DNA from: Extensimonas soli
GTDB taxonomy: Bacteria; Pseudomonadota; Gammaproteobacteria; Burkholderiales; Burkholderiaceae_C
Assembly (NCBI RefSeq): GCF_029211265.1
Contig: NZ_JARGEL010000006.1
Coordinates: 62,001-126,000 of the forward strand
Reading direction: 5' to 3'
DNA: 64,000 nucleotides
In this document: positions 37,625-47,646 of the stretch, piece after piece
Numbering within the stretch: the stretch's first letter is position 1
Layout: each line of letters starts with the position of its first letter
The notes under the pieces: model-generated
The model's input: only the letters and a program-made list of their open reading frames with translations
What the model was told of the DNA's origin: nothing
Databases searched by the model: none
Position numbers and translations under genes: made by a program

Positions 37625-38332
37625 CTGCAGCGCGAGCAGCTCGCGGATGCCTTTGTCGGCCAGCGTGAGCATCTGGTCGAGCTGCGCGCGCGTAAACGCC
37701 ACGCCTTCGGCCGTGCCCTGCAGCTCGACGAAGGCGCCTGCGGCGGTCATGACCACGTTCATGTCGGTGTCGCAGCCTTGGTCTTCGGCGTATTCGAGGT
37801 CGAGCAGCGGCGTGCCCTGCAGCATGCCCACCGACACGGCGGCCACGGCTTCGCGGATGGGCGACTGGCTCAGTTTGCCGCTTGCGAGCAGCTGGTGCAC
37901 GGCGTCCTGCGCGGCCACCCAGGCGCCGGTGATCGCCGCGGTGCGCGTGCCGCCGTCGGCCTGGATCACGTCGCAGTCGAGCGTGAGGGTGCGCTCGCCC
38001 AGCAGCCGCAGGTCGAACACCGCGCGCAGCGAGCGGCCGATCAGGCGCTGAATCTCTTGCGTGCGCCCGCTTTGCTTGCCGCGCGCGGCCTCGCGGACGT
38101 TGCGCTGGTGCGTGGCGCGCGGCAGCATGCCGTATTCGGCCGTGACCCAGCCCGCGCCGCTGCCGCGCTGGTGCGGCGGCACCTTGTCTTCGACCGAGGC
38201 CGTGCACAACACGCGCGTGTTGCCGAGTTCGATCAGCACCGAGCCTTCGGCGTGCATGGTGTAGTTGCGCGTGATGCGCACGGGGCGCATGGCGTCGGCG
38301 GGGCGTTGGTTGCTGCGGAAAATGGTGCTCAT
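37604..38332 (-). CDS. rph: Ribonuclease PH
   Basis: 242 residues; phosphorolytic 3' trimming of tRNA precursors. It has [57 protein letters not shown], and [25 protein letters not shown] 38332 gives the family start. The C-terminal residues QQKSLYE and the stop codon are encoded by a copy of the short repeat, so the very end differs from a typical tail. Confidence 0.95.
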   Translation of the reverse strand: MSTIFRSNQRPADAMRPVRITRNYTMHAEGSVLIELGNTRVLCTASVEDKVPPHQRGSGAGWVTAEYGMLPRATHQRNVREAARGKQSGRTQEIQRLIGRSLRAVFDLRLLGERTLTLDCDVIQADGGTRTAAITGAWVAAQDAVHQLLASGKLSQSPIREAVAAVSVGMLQGTPLLDLEYAEDQGCDTDMNVVMTAAGAFVELQGTAEGVAFTRAQLDQMLTLADKGIRELLALQQKSLYE

Positions 38333-38489
38333 GGGCAAGCTTTGTGAAGGAGAGAGGGGGTGATGCGGTGTGGGGCGCAAGGCATCCGGCCGACCTACCG
38401 GGGCAGCGGCCCGGCCCGACGTTCACTTGGGGGCGCTGCACGGGCCGTGCAAGGGGTGCCGCGATGGGTTGCGCGGCGTAGCGCTGGGC

Positions 38490-39404
38490 TCAGCGGCGGC
38501 GCTCGGCGGAGCGGCGGATGGCCTCGTTGATTTCGGCGATCGAGCGCTCGATCATCGCTTCGTCAAGCTCGCCCAGCAAGGCGTCTTCGAGGGCATCGGG
38601 CGGCTCGGCCTGGATGGTGGAGGCAAAGGCGCCTTCGTCGATGCTGTCGGTGGAAATGCCCATGGAAGACGGGAAGTCGTCGGGCGTTTCCCATTCGAGC
38701 GCGATGGCGGTGACGTTGTCGCTGGCCGCCCCCGCCTTGCGCAGGGCGTCTTCGACGAGATCGGGCACGGCATGTTCCACGGTTTGCTGGCCCAGGCGCT
38801 GCGCGATGGTGTCGTCGTCGAGCGCACTCCACAAGCCGTCCGAGCACAGCAGGATGCGGTCGCCCTGCGCCAATGTCACCGGACCGCCGAGGTCGAAGAC
38901 CGGCTTGATCGGCGAGCCCAGGCAGGTGAACAGCAGGTTGCGGTTCGCATACTTGGACTGCGCGGGCGGGCCATCGAGCAGCGCGTGGTAGGAATGATCG
39001 TGCGTGCGCGCCGCAATGGCGCCGCCGCGCACCAGGTACAGGCGCGAGTCGCCGCAGTGGATCCAGAAGGCTGCGCCCCCCTGCAGCACGGCAGCGACCA
39101 GCGTGGTGCGCGGCGCGTCGGGCAGCAGCTTGTCGTTGGCATAGCGCAGGACTTGATGGTGCGCCGCCAGCAGCGCAGAAGACAAAAACGTCGGCACGTC
39201 CGGGAGCTGCGGTGTGGCCTGGTTCTGGAACAGGTGGGCGATGGTTTGCAGCGCAATCTGTGCCGCTACCTCGCCTTCGGGGTGGCCGCCCATGCCGTCG
39301 GCGAGCAGAAAGAGGCTGGACTCCCGCGTGTAGCAGTAGCCCATGCGGTCTTCGTTCTTGGCGCGGCCGCCGCGACGGCTGACCTGGAATACCGAAAATT
39401 TCAT
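38490..39404 (-). CDS. PP2C-family serine/threonine protein phosphatase
   Basis: 304 residues. Metal-binding and catalytic motifs: KNEDRMGYC, LLADGMGGHPEGEVAA, WIHCGDSRLYLVRGG, LLCSDGLWSALDDD and ASDNVTAIALEW. After residue 235 an acidic Glu/Asp-rich tail follows. Overlaps the upstream kinase gene by four bases (ATGA), so the two are coupled and probably oppose each other on the same substrates. No FHA or type-VI secretion genes are nearby. Confidence 0.93.
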   Translation of the reverse strand: MKFSVFQVSRRGGRAKNEDRMGYCYTRESSLFLLADGMGGHPEGEVAAQIALQTIAHLFQNQATPQLPDVPTFLSSALLAAHHQVLRYANDKLLPDAPRTTLVAAVLQGGAAFWIHCGDSRLYLVRGGAIAARTHDHSYHALLDGPPAQSKYANRNLLFTCLGSPIKPVFDLGGPVTLAQGDRILLCSDGLWSALDDDTIAQRLGQQTVEHAVPDLVEDALRKAGAASDNVTAIALEWETPDDFPSSMGISTDSIDEGAFASTIQAEPPDALEDALLGELDEAMIERSIAEINEAIRRSAERRR

Positions 39405-40399
39405 TGCGGTTTGGCGCCAGCGGGGGCTTGCGCAGCGGGTTTTTTGGCATCCGACTTCATGAGCTGCAGGCGCATTTTTTCGGAGACTGACAGCTTGGTG
39501 TAGCGCCGCTCGCCCTCGCGGCTCAGGGCTTTTTGCAGCGCAAACACGGACTGCGGGCGCGACAGCGGGTCCAGCGCCATGCACCACTCGACGATTTCGA
39601 TCAGGCTGTCCGAATACACGCCGCGCAATTTGGTCAGCGCTTGCGCAATGCGGTCTTTGTCGTTGCGCTGCGGCGCCTCGCTCGGGGGGTAGCCCTGCAT
39701 GCAGGCGTAGATGCAGGCACCGATGGCGTAAATGTCCGTCCACGGCCCCATGCTGCTGTCGCGCCGGTACATCTCGGGCGCGGCGAAGCCGGGGGTATAC
39801 ATCGGGCGGATGAAGTTGCCCTCTTTGGACAGCACCTCGCGCGCCGCGCCAAAGTCGATCAGTACCGCCTTGTCGTCGTCGGTAATGAAAATGTTGGCCG
39901 GCTTGATGTCCAGGTGCAGCATCTTGTGCTGGTGCACGATACGCAGGCCGCGCAGCACTTCGTCGAACAGCGAGCGTATGGTCGATTCGCGGAACACCTT
40001 GGGTTGCTTGAGCTCGCGCGCGGTGACGATGAAGTCCTGCAAGGTCGCGCCTTCCAGGTAGTTCATCACCATGTAAACCGTTTCGTTCTCACGAAAGAAG
40101 TTGAGCACGCTGACCACCGCGGGGTGCGCAATCTGCGCCAGCGAGCGCCCCTCCTCGAAAAAGCTCTTGAGTCCCAGCCGGTACAGCGAGAGTTTTTCGG
40201 GCGGCACCTGGGGCAGCAACTCGCCCGGCGCGCGCGTGACCAGCGAAGAGGGCAGATACTCCTTGATCGCCACCTGCTGGCCTTCGGCGTCCTGGGCCAG
40301 ATACACCACGCCGAAGCCCCCTGAGGACAAATGGCGCAGCAGGCGGTAGCCGCCTAGGGTGCTGCCAGACGGTAAGGGGGCAGGCTTGATTTTGGACAT
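39401..40399 (-). CDS. Serine/threonine protein kinase (Hanks type, non-RD)
   Basis: 332 residues, cytoplasmic: no membrane helix or PASTA repeats. Glycine loop LSSGGFGVVYLA, ATP lysine in VAIKEYLP, catalytic loop HLDIKPANIF and metal-binding LIDFGAAR are present. The catalytic loop has leucine where most kinases have arginine (HLD rather than HRD), so it is a non-RD kinase and may not need activation-loop phosphorylation. The C-terminal 35 residues are lysine/alanine-rich. Divergent from yicC; coupled to the PP2C gene. Confidence 0.93.
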   Translation of the reverse strand: MSKIKPAPLPSGSTLGGYRLLRHLSSGGFGVVYLAQDAEGQQVAIKEYLPSSLVTRAPGELLPQVPPEKLSLYRLGLKSFFEEGRSLAQIAHPAVVSVLNFFRENETVYMVMNYLEGATLQDFIVTARELKQPKVFRESTIRSLFDEVLRGLRIVHQHKMLHLDIKPANIFITDDDKAVLIDFGAAREVLSKEGNFIRPMYTPGFAAPEMYRRDSSMGPWTDIYAIGACIYACMQGYPPSEAPQRNDKDRIAQALTKLRGVYSDSLIEIVEWCMALDPLSRPQSVFALQKALSREGERRYTKLSVSEKMRLQLMKSDAKKPAAQAPAGAKPQ

Positions 40400-40475
40400 G
40401 GTGCGCGCAGAGGTTCGGGATCGGGGCGTGGAACCAGGATAATCGCCCGATCACCAAGCAAGCCATCAAAGTCTC

Positions 40476-41393
40476 ATGCCAGTTTACAGTATGACCGGAT
40501 ACGCCAGCGTGCAGCATCGCCCTGGCGCCACGGAGGGCGAAACCGAGCCTGCGGCTTTGCCCAAGCGCGGGTTGGGGCTGGAGATTCGCGCCGTCAACAG
40601 CCGCTTTCTCGACCTGAGTTTTCGCCTGCCCGACGAGTTGCGCGCCGCCGAGCCGGCGTTGCGTAACCTGCTTACCGCGCAGCTCAAACGCGGCAAGATC
40701 GAAGTGCGCGCCGCGCTCGAAAGCAGCGACGGCGTGGACTTGCCAGACCTTTCGCCGCGCCTGCTGCAGCGCCTCAGCGTGTTGCAAGATGGCATACGCG
40801 CCTGGCTGCCGCAGGCCGCGCCTTTGAGCGTGGCCGAGGCCATGCGCCTGAGCGCCAGCGCCGGCACACAGGCGCAAGACTGGGGCTCCATCGTGTCCGA
40901 GCTCGCGCAGCAGGCGCTCGATGCCCTGCGCGCGGCGCGTGCGCGCGAGGGCGAGCGCCTGGCCGCCATGCTGCGCGACCGGCTCGTGCAGTTGCGCGCG
41001 CTCGCGCTGCAGGCGCAACCGCTCGTGCCCCAGCTCGTGCAACAGCAGCGCCAGCGCTTTCTCGAGCGCTGGCAAGAGGCCATGGCTGCCGTCGAAGGCA
41101 GCGTCCCGCCCGAAGCGGCGCGCGAGCGCGCGCTGACCGAGGCAACGGCCTTTGCGCTGCGCATCGACGTGGCCGAGGAACTCACGCGCCTGAACGCGCA
41201 TCTCGACGAGATCGAGCGCCTGCTGGACAAAGGCGGCGAAATCGGCAAACGCCTCGAATTTCTAATCCAGGAACTGCACCGCGAAGCCAACACCCTGGGT
41301 TCCAAGTCGGCCGCATTAGAGCTCACGCGCATCAGCGTGGACATGAAGGTGCTGATCGAGCAGATGCGCGAGCAGGTGCAAAACCTCGAGTGA
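40476..41393 (+). CDS. yicC: YicC-family endoribonuclease
   Basis: 305 residues. Family signatures: VYSMTGYASV at the start, EIRAVNSRFLDLSFRLP, LKRGKIEVR, and the C-terminal RLEFLIQELHREANTLGSKS with SVDMKVLIEQMREQVQNLE. YicC-type proteins are reported endoribonucleases that act on small RNAs in enterobacteria. An insert of about ten residues follows the first motif. gmk follows in the same direction. Confidence 0.93.
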   Translation: MPVYSMTGYASVQHRPGATEGETEPAALPKRGLGLEIRAVNSRFLDLSFRLPDELRAAEPALRNLLTAQLKRGKIEVRAALESSDGVDLPDLSPRLLQRLSVLQDGIRAWLPQAAPLSVAEAMRLSASAGTQAQDWGSIVSELAQQALDALRAARAREGERLAAMLRDRLVQLRALALQAQPLVPQLVQQQRQRFLERWQEAMAAVEGSVPPEAARERALTEATAFALRIDVAEELTRLNAHLDEIERLLDKGGEIGKRLEFLIQELHREANTLGSKSAALELTRISVDMKVLIEQMREQVQNLE

Positions 41394-41404
41394 CGGCCGC
41401 CGCA

Positions 41405-41437
41405 TGATGCTATGTATAAAATAGCTATCGGTGTAGA
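41405..41437 (+). repeat. Short interspersed repeat, copy 8 (partial)
   Basis: GATGCTATGTATAAAATAGC then TATCGG; only the left half and part of the core are recognisable. It lies 12 bp after yicC and before gmk, in the same orientation. Confidence 0.4.
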
Positions 41438-41443
41438 TAAATC

Positions 41444-42064
41444 ATGGACTATCCAGGCAATATTATTGTAGTTTCGGCGCCCAGTGGGGCCGGCAAGTCC
41501 AGCCTAGTGAAAGCCTTGCTCGAGCTCGACTCGCATGTGCGGCCTTCGGTTTCACACACCACGCGGGCGCCGCGCGGGCAGGAAAAGCATGGGCGCGAAT
41601 ACTATTTCGTCAGCCCGCAAGAGTTCGACGCCATGGTGCAGGCGCAGGCTTTCGTCGAATGGGCCAATGTGCACGGCAACCGCTACGGCACGTCCAAAAA
41701 AGCCATCGAGGAGCGCATTGCGCAAGGCGGCGACGTGGTGCTCGAAATCGACTTCCAGGGGGCCATGCAGATCCGCCAGGCATTTGCGCAGGCCGTGCTC
41801 ATCTTCATCCTGCCGCCCAGCTGGGAAGAATTGCGCGCCCGCCTGGAGCGCCGTGGCGAAGACGCGCCCGAGATCATAGAAATGCGCCTGAAAAACGCCG
41901 CCCAGGAGATGGCGCAGGCGCACAAATTCGACTACGTTATAATCAACGAACTCTTTGAGCGTGCGCTTTTCGATCTGAAAACCATAGTGCACGCCCAGCG
42001 CCTCAAGTACGCCGCCCAGTTGCGCGCCCGTGCCGAGACCTTCCAAGCGCTGCACATCATCTGA
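41444..42064 (+). CDS. gmk: Guanylate kinase
   Basis: 206 residues; converts GMP to GDP. P-loop [17 protein letters not shown] at residues 10-26, then [39 protein letters not shown] and the [20 protein letters not shown] lid. Complete and of normal length. Start ATG 41444; rpoZ follows 19 bp later and the two are probably co-transcribed. Confidence 0.97.
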   Translation: MDYPGNIIVVSAPSGAGKSSLVKALLELDSHVRPSVSHTTRAPRGQEKHGREYYFVSPQEFDAMVQAQAFVEWANVHGNRYGTSKKAIEERIAQGGDVVLEIDFQGAMQIRQAFAQAVLIFILPPSWEELRARLERRGEDAPEIIEMRLKNAAQEMAQAHKFDYVIINELFERALFDLKTIVHAQRLKYAAQLRARAETFQALHII

Positions 42065-42083
42065 ACACCCCCGGAGAACGCCG

Positions 42084-42287
42084 ATGGCACGCATCACCGT
42101 AGAAGACTGCCTGGAAAAAATCCCCAACCGCTTCCAACTCGTGCTCGCCGCCGCGTACCGCGCGCGCATGCTCAGCCAAGGCCATGCGCCGCGCATCGAA
42201 AGCCGCAACAAACCCGCAGTCACGGCGCTACGTGAAATCGCCGCGGGCAAGGTCGGCCTCGAAATGCTGAAAAAAGTGCCCGGCTGA
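42084..42287 (+). CDS. rpoZ: RNA polymerase omega subunit
   Basis: 67 residues: [55 protein letters not shown] precedes the ATG at 42084. It helps assemble RNA polymerase and forms part of a ppGpp site, consistent with spoT next to it. A strong terminator follows at 42337. Confidence 0.97.
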   Translation: MARITVEDCLEKIPNRFQLVLAAAYRARMLSQGHAPRIESRNKPAVTALREIAAGKVGLEMLKKVPG

Positions 42288-42336
42288 GCGTTTTCCTGAG
42301 GGAAAGCGCTGGCACTTTTTTGTCATGCAACTATCA

Positions 42337-42366
42337 TAAAAAGCACCGCAATGCGGTGCTTTTTAT
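42337..42366 (+). terminator. Rho-independent terminator after rpoZ
   Basis: Stem AAGCACCGC / GCGGTGCTT with an AAT loop, extended by flanking A and T runs and followed by TTTTTAT. It would separate the yicC-gmk-rpoZ unit from spoT. Confidence 0.9.
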
Positions 42367-42410
42367 TTGCAGGCTGCGCCTGCCCCTCTTTGCGCGCTAC
42401 ATTTGACGGC

Positions 42411-44675
<2,265 letters not shown>

Positions 44676-44679
44676 CTTT

Positions 44680-45255
44680 TCAGGCTTTTGGGGCGGGGGC
44701 GGCAGGATTTTCAGGGTAGCGCACCTGCAAAATCTCCAGCGTGCGCACGCCGCCCGGCGTGGGCAGTTGCACTTCATCGCCCTCGCGCGCGCGCAAGAGC
44801 GCACGCGCCACCGGCGAGATCCAGCTCACCTGTCCCTGGCTGCTGTCGGCTTCGTCGATACCGAGGATGGTCACCGTGCGCTCGTCCCCCAGGTCATCGA
44901 CATAGGTCACCGTGGCGCCGAAAAACACCTGATCGCTGCGCGCGTGCAGCGAGGGATCGACCACCTCGGAAATTTCGAGGCGCTTGGTCAGGAAGCGGAT
45001 GCGCCGGTCGATCTCGCGCAGGCGTTTTTTGCCGTAGAGGTAGTCGCCGTTTTCCGAGCGATCGCCGTTGCTCGCAGCCCAGTGCACCACCTCGACGACC
45101 TTGGGGCGCTCGTTATCGATCAAGTCGAGCAGTTCGGCGCGCAGGCGCGCGTAGCCTTGCGGCGTGATGTAGTTTTTGCCGCCTGCAGGCAATGGCGGCA
45201 GCGCCAGCTCTTCATCTTCTGGCGCGTCGGTTTCCTTGGTGAAGGCTTTGCTCAT
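44680..45255 (-). CDS. greB: Transcription elongation factor GreB
   Basis: 191 residues. NYITPQGYARLRAELLDL, the coiled-coil tip acids in NGDRSENGDYLYGKKRLREID, and the C-terminal FKBP-like VSWISPVARALLRAREGDEV are diagnostic; the longer form and YLYGKKRLREIDRRIRFL favour GreB over GreA. It rescues backtracked RNA polymerase by stimulating transcript cleavage. ATG 45255 was preferred to an upstream in-frame start that would run into the tRNA terminator. Convergent with spoT, 4 bp apart. Confidence 0.94.
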   Translation of the reverse strand: MSKAFTKETDAPEDEELALPPLPAGGKNYITPQGYARLRAELLDLIDNERPKVVEVVHWAASNGDRSENGDYLYGKKRLREIDRRIRFLTKRLEISEVVDPSLHARSDQVFFGATVTYVDDLGDERTVTILGIDEADSSQGQVSWISPVARALLRAREGDEVQLPTPGGVRTLEILQVRYPENPAAPAPKA

Positions 45256-45291
45256 GGCGCGAAAACGAAAAATCGAGGGCAAAATCGAAAG

Positions 45292-45335
45292 CCGGAAAAG
45301 GAAAAGCCCCGCAATCAAAGGTGATTGCAGGGCTT
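45292..45335 (-). terminator. Rho-independent terminator of tRNA-Arg
   Basis: On the minus strand, AAGCCCTGCAATCA / TGATTGCGGGGCTT forms a 14-bp stem (one G-U) with loop CCTT, followed by TTTTCCTTTTCC. It lies just 3' of the tRNA and before greB. Confidence 0.85.
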
Positions 45336-45345
45336 ACCCGAATGG

Positions 45346-45422
45346 TGGTGCGGCTGGCAGGAATCGAACCCACGACCCCTTGGTTCGTAGCCAAGTACTC
45401 TATCCAGCTGAGCTACAGCCGC
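45346..45422 (-). tRNA. tRNA-Arg (anticodon ACG)
   Basis: 77 nt including an encoded CCA. The acceptor stem is GCGGCTG / CAGCCGC; the D-loop region reads TAGCTCAGCTGGATAGAG; the anticodon stem CTTGG / CCAAG encloses CTACGAA, giving ACG; the T-arm is GTGGGTTCGATTCCTGC-like. ACG is modified to ICG and reads CGN arginine codons. Confidence 0.97.
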
Positions 45423-45522
45423 GAAGCCTCGAATTCTAGCAGAGAATGGGCAATGGCGGTAAAAATATCCGACTTTAATTATCGGCTTTCTGGCGCTTGC
45501 CGCCGGCTTGGGCGCGTGTTTG

Positions 45523-46353
45523 TCAGCCTTGCGGGGCCGATATCGCCGCTGCCACAGTAGCCGCCTTCTTTTGTACGAACGATTGCACCGCGGCGCCGAA
45601 GTCCTGCGTCATCAGCCCAAGCACCTGCGCGTGGTTTTCGAGTTCGAGCGCGGCGGCCAGGCTGGGCGCGTCGAGGTTTTGCCACATGAGCCGCTTGGTG
45701 TGCGCGGTGGAGTAGGGCGGATTGGCGGCGATCTGCTGTGCGCATTCGAGCGCGCGCGGCAGCAGCTGCTCGGGCGGCACGAGGCCGCTGAGCAGGCCCG
45801 CTTGCAATGCTTCGTCGGCGGGCATGGGGCGACCCGTGAGCATCAACTCGAACGCGCGGCCCGCGCCGATCAGGCGTGGCAAGTGGTAGCTGATGCCGCA
45901 CTCGCCCGCGGTCAGGCCGATGCGCACGGCGCCGATGTGAAACTGCGCGCGCGCGGTGCCAAAGCGCACATCGGCCGCGAGCGTCAGCGCCATGCCCGCA
46001 CCCACGGCCACGCCATCGACAGCGGCGATCACGGCGGCGTCGCTGGCGCGCAGGCGTTGGACCAAGCCCGCGAACGTCTGCTGCAGGCGCATGGCTTGCA
46101 GCACGTCCGCGTCATCGAAGCCTTTGCCCTCGACCCACGCCTTGAGGTCGAGCCCGGCGCAAAAATGCCCGCCCTCGCCGTACAGCACCAACGCGCGCAG
46201 CGCGCCGTCGGCCAGAATCTGGTCAAAGAGCTGGTGCAGCGCTTGCACCAGCGCCAGATGCAGCGCATTGCGGCGCGTGGGCCGTTGCAGGCGCAAGACG
46301 CCGATCCCCGGCGCGGGCGTGCTGTAGTCGAATTCACGTGGGGTTTGAGCCAT
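45523..46353 (-). CDS. Enoyl-CoA hydratase/isomerase family protein
   Basis: 276 residues of the crotonase fold. HFCAGLDLKAWVEG forms part of the oxyanion hole and VDGVAVGAGMALTLAADVRFG is the second turn. GLTAGECGISYHLPRLIG provides a glutamate where ECH catalysts have one, but the other catalytic glutamate is less clear, so exact activity (hydratase, isomerase or related) is open. Start ATG 46353 (MAQTPREF) has AAGGAG upstream on its strand and avoids running into the terminator. Confidence 0.88.
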   Translation of the reverse strand: MAQTPREFDYSTPAPGIGVLRLQRPTRRNALHLALVQALHQLFDQILADGALRALVLYGEGGHFCAGLDLKAWVEGKGFDDADVLQAMRLQQTFAGLVQRLRASDAAVIAAVDGVAVGAGMALTLAADVRFGTARAQFHIGAVRIGLTAGECGISYHLPRLIGAGRAFELMLTGRPMPADEALQAGLLSGLVPPEQLLPRALECAQQIAANPPYSTAHTKRLMWQNLDAPSLAAALELENHAQVLGLMTQDFGAAVQSFVQKKAATVAAAISAPQG

Positions 46354-46445
46354 GGTGCGTCTCCTTCGGTTTTCTATTCCGGTCGTGACTGGCAGAGGCC
46401 ATCTTACGCCATGGTTTTTCGGCCTGCAGGCCGTTTTTGCGCCAT

Positions 46446-46494
46446 AAAAAAGCAAAAAGCCGCACGTCCAAGCGACGGTGCGGCTCTTTGCTTT
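46446..46494 (-). terminator. Terminator downstream of tRNA-Leu
   Basis: Stem AGCCGCAC / GTGCGGCT extended on both sides by AAAGCAAA / TTTGCTTT, with T runs on the minus strand (TTTTTGCTTTTTT). It can also work partly in the other direction. It separates tRNA-Leu from the enoyl-CoA hydratase gene. Confidence 0.85.
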
Positions 46495-46534
46495 ACGATG
46501 TTTTGCTGTTCTTTTTGTGTTTGGCGCAAAACCC

Positions 46535-46619
46535 TGGTGCCCGGGGCCGGACTCGAACCGGCACGCCTCGCGGCGGGGGATTTTGAGTCCCCTGCGTCTA
46601 CCAATTTCACCACCCGGGC
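46535..46619 (-). tRNA. tRNA-Leu (anticodon CAA)
   Basis: 85 nt including CCA. Acceptor stem GCCCGGG / CCCGGGC, anticodon stem GGGGA / TCCCC around CTCAAAA giving CAA, a class-II variable arm (CGCCGCGAGGCGT) and T-arm GCCGGTTCGAGTCCGGC. It reads UUG leucine codons. Confidence 0.97.
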
Positions 46620-46661
46620 GGCTAAGCAGTGAAGCCGGAAATTATCGCACAGTTGAGCTTG

Positions 46662-46709
46662 GAACCTGTTCATAATCCTTGCATGCGCACCTCATGAATG
46701 AACAGGTTC
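46662..46709. promoter_or_regulatory. Inverted repeat across the cysM start
   Basis: GAACCTGTTCAT (46662-46673) and ATGAACAGGTTC (46698-46709) are exact reverse complements, 24 bp apart, and enclose the ATG at 46694. In RNA the arms would hide that start; as DNA it could be an operator. No factor can be named. Confidence 0.5.
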
Positions 46710-47623
46710 TTATGCAACACCCTCCGTACCCGACCATAGAAGACACCGTGGGCCGCACGCCGCTCGTGGCCTTGCAGCGCATCGGTGCGCAGGACAGCGC
46801 CGCGCGCGGCAATGTGATTCTGGCCAAGCTCGAGGGCAACAACCCCGCGGGCTCGGTGAAAGACCGGCCTGCGCTCTCGATGATCCGCCGCGCCGAGGAG
46901 CGCGGCGAGATACGCCCCGGCGACACGCTGATCGAGGCCACTTCGGGCAACACCGGCATCGCGCTGGCCATGGCCGCTGCCATCAAGGGCTACCGCATGG
47001 TGCTCGTGATGCCCGAAGACCTCTCGATCGAGCGCGCGCAGACCATGAAGGCGTTTGGCGCCGAACTCGTGCTCACGCCCAAGAGCGGCGGCATGGAATA
47101 TGCGCGCGACCTTGCCGAAGCCATGCAAAAGCGCGGCGAAGGCAAGGTGCTCGACCAGTTCGCCAACCCCGACAACCCGCGCAGCCACTACGAAACCACG
47201 GGGCCCGAGCTGTGGGAGCAGACGGGCGGGCGCATCACGCACTTCGTGAGCGCCATGGGCACCACGGGCACGATCACGGGCGTGGCGCGTTTCCTCAAGG
47301 AAAAGAACCCCGCCATTCAAGTGATCGGCGCGCAGCCGCAGGAGGGCGCGCGCATTCCGGGCATACGCAAGTGGCCCGAGGAATACCTGCCCAAAATTTA
47401 CGACCCTGGCCTGGTCGATGAACTGATCTACGTTGGCCAGGACGACGCCGAGGACATGTGCCGGCGCCTCGCACGCGAAGAGGGCATTTTTGCGGGCATT
47501 TCGGCGGCCGGGGCGTGCTGGGCGGCGCAGCAGCTCGGCGCGCGCGTGCAGCAGGCGACGGTGGTGTTCGTGGTCTGCGACCGCGGCGACCGCTATCTTT
47601 CCACGGGCGTGTTCCCGGTTTGA
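46694..47623 (+). CDS. cysM: Cysteine synthase B
   Basis: 309 residues from ATG 46694, or 303 from ATG 46712, which equals the E. coli length. The PLP lysine is in [36 protein letters not shown] and the C-terminal [13 protein letters not shown] complete the CysM signature (with the RW segment [11 protein letters not shown] that distinguishes CysM from CysK). It makes cysteine from O-acetylserine, supplied by CysE encoded at 58884, and can use thiosulfate. An inverted repeat lies across the start. Confidence 0.95.
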   Translation: MNEQVLMQHPPYPTIEDTVGRTPLVALQRIGAQDSAARGNVILAKLEGNNPAGSVKDRPALSMIRRAEERGEIRPGDTLIEATSGNTGIALAMAAAIKGYRMVLVMPEDLSIERAQTMKAFGAELVLTPKSGGMEYARDLAEAMQKRGEGKVLDQFANPDNPRSHYETTGPELWEQTGGRITHFVSAMGTTGTITGVARFLKEKNPAIQVIGAQPQEGARIPGIRKWPEEYLPKIYDPGLVDELIYVGQDDAEDMCRRLAREEGIFAGISAAGACWAAQQLGARVQQATVVFVVCDRGDRYLSTGVFPV

Positions 47624-47646
47624 CGCAGGGCGGTGCTGTTCCAGAA

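Noticed and set aside
42301-42336. Additional copy of the short repeat before the rpoZ terminator
   Set aside because: Only a weak GATAGTTGC-like match is seen on the minus strand; it lacks the 13-mer and the right arm.
45508-46632. A 374-codon plus-strand frame across the hydratase gene and tRNA-Leu
   Set aside because: It runs through a tRNA and a terminator and is antisense to a well-supported gene.
46662-46709. LexA box at cysM
   Set aside because: CTGT and ACAG occur, but about 30 bases apart instead of the eight expected for a LexA site, and cysM is not an SOS gene.
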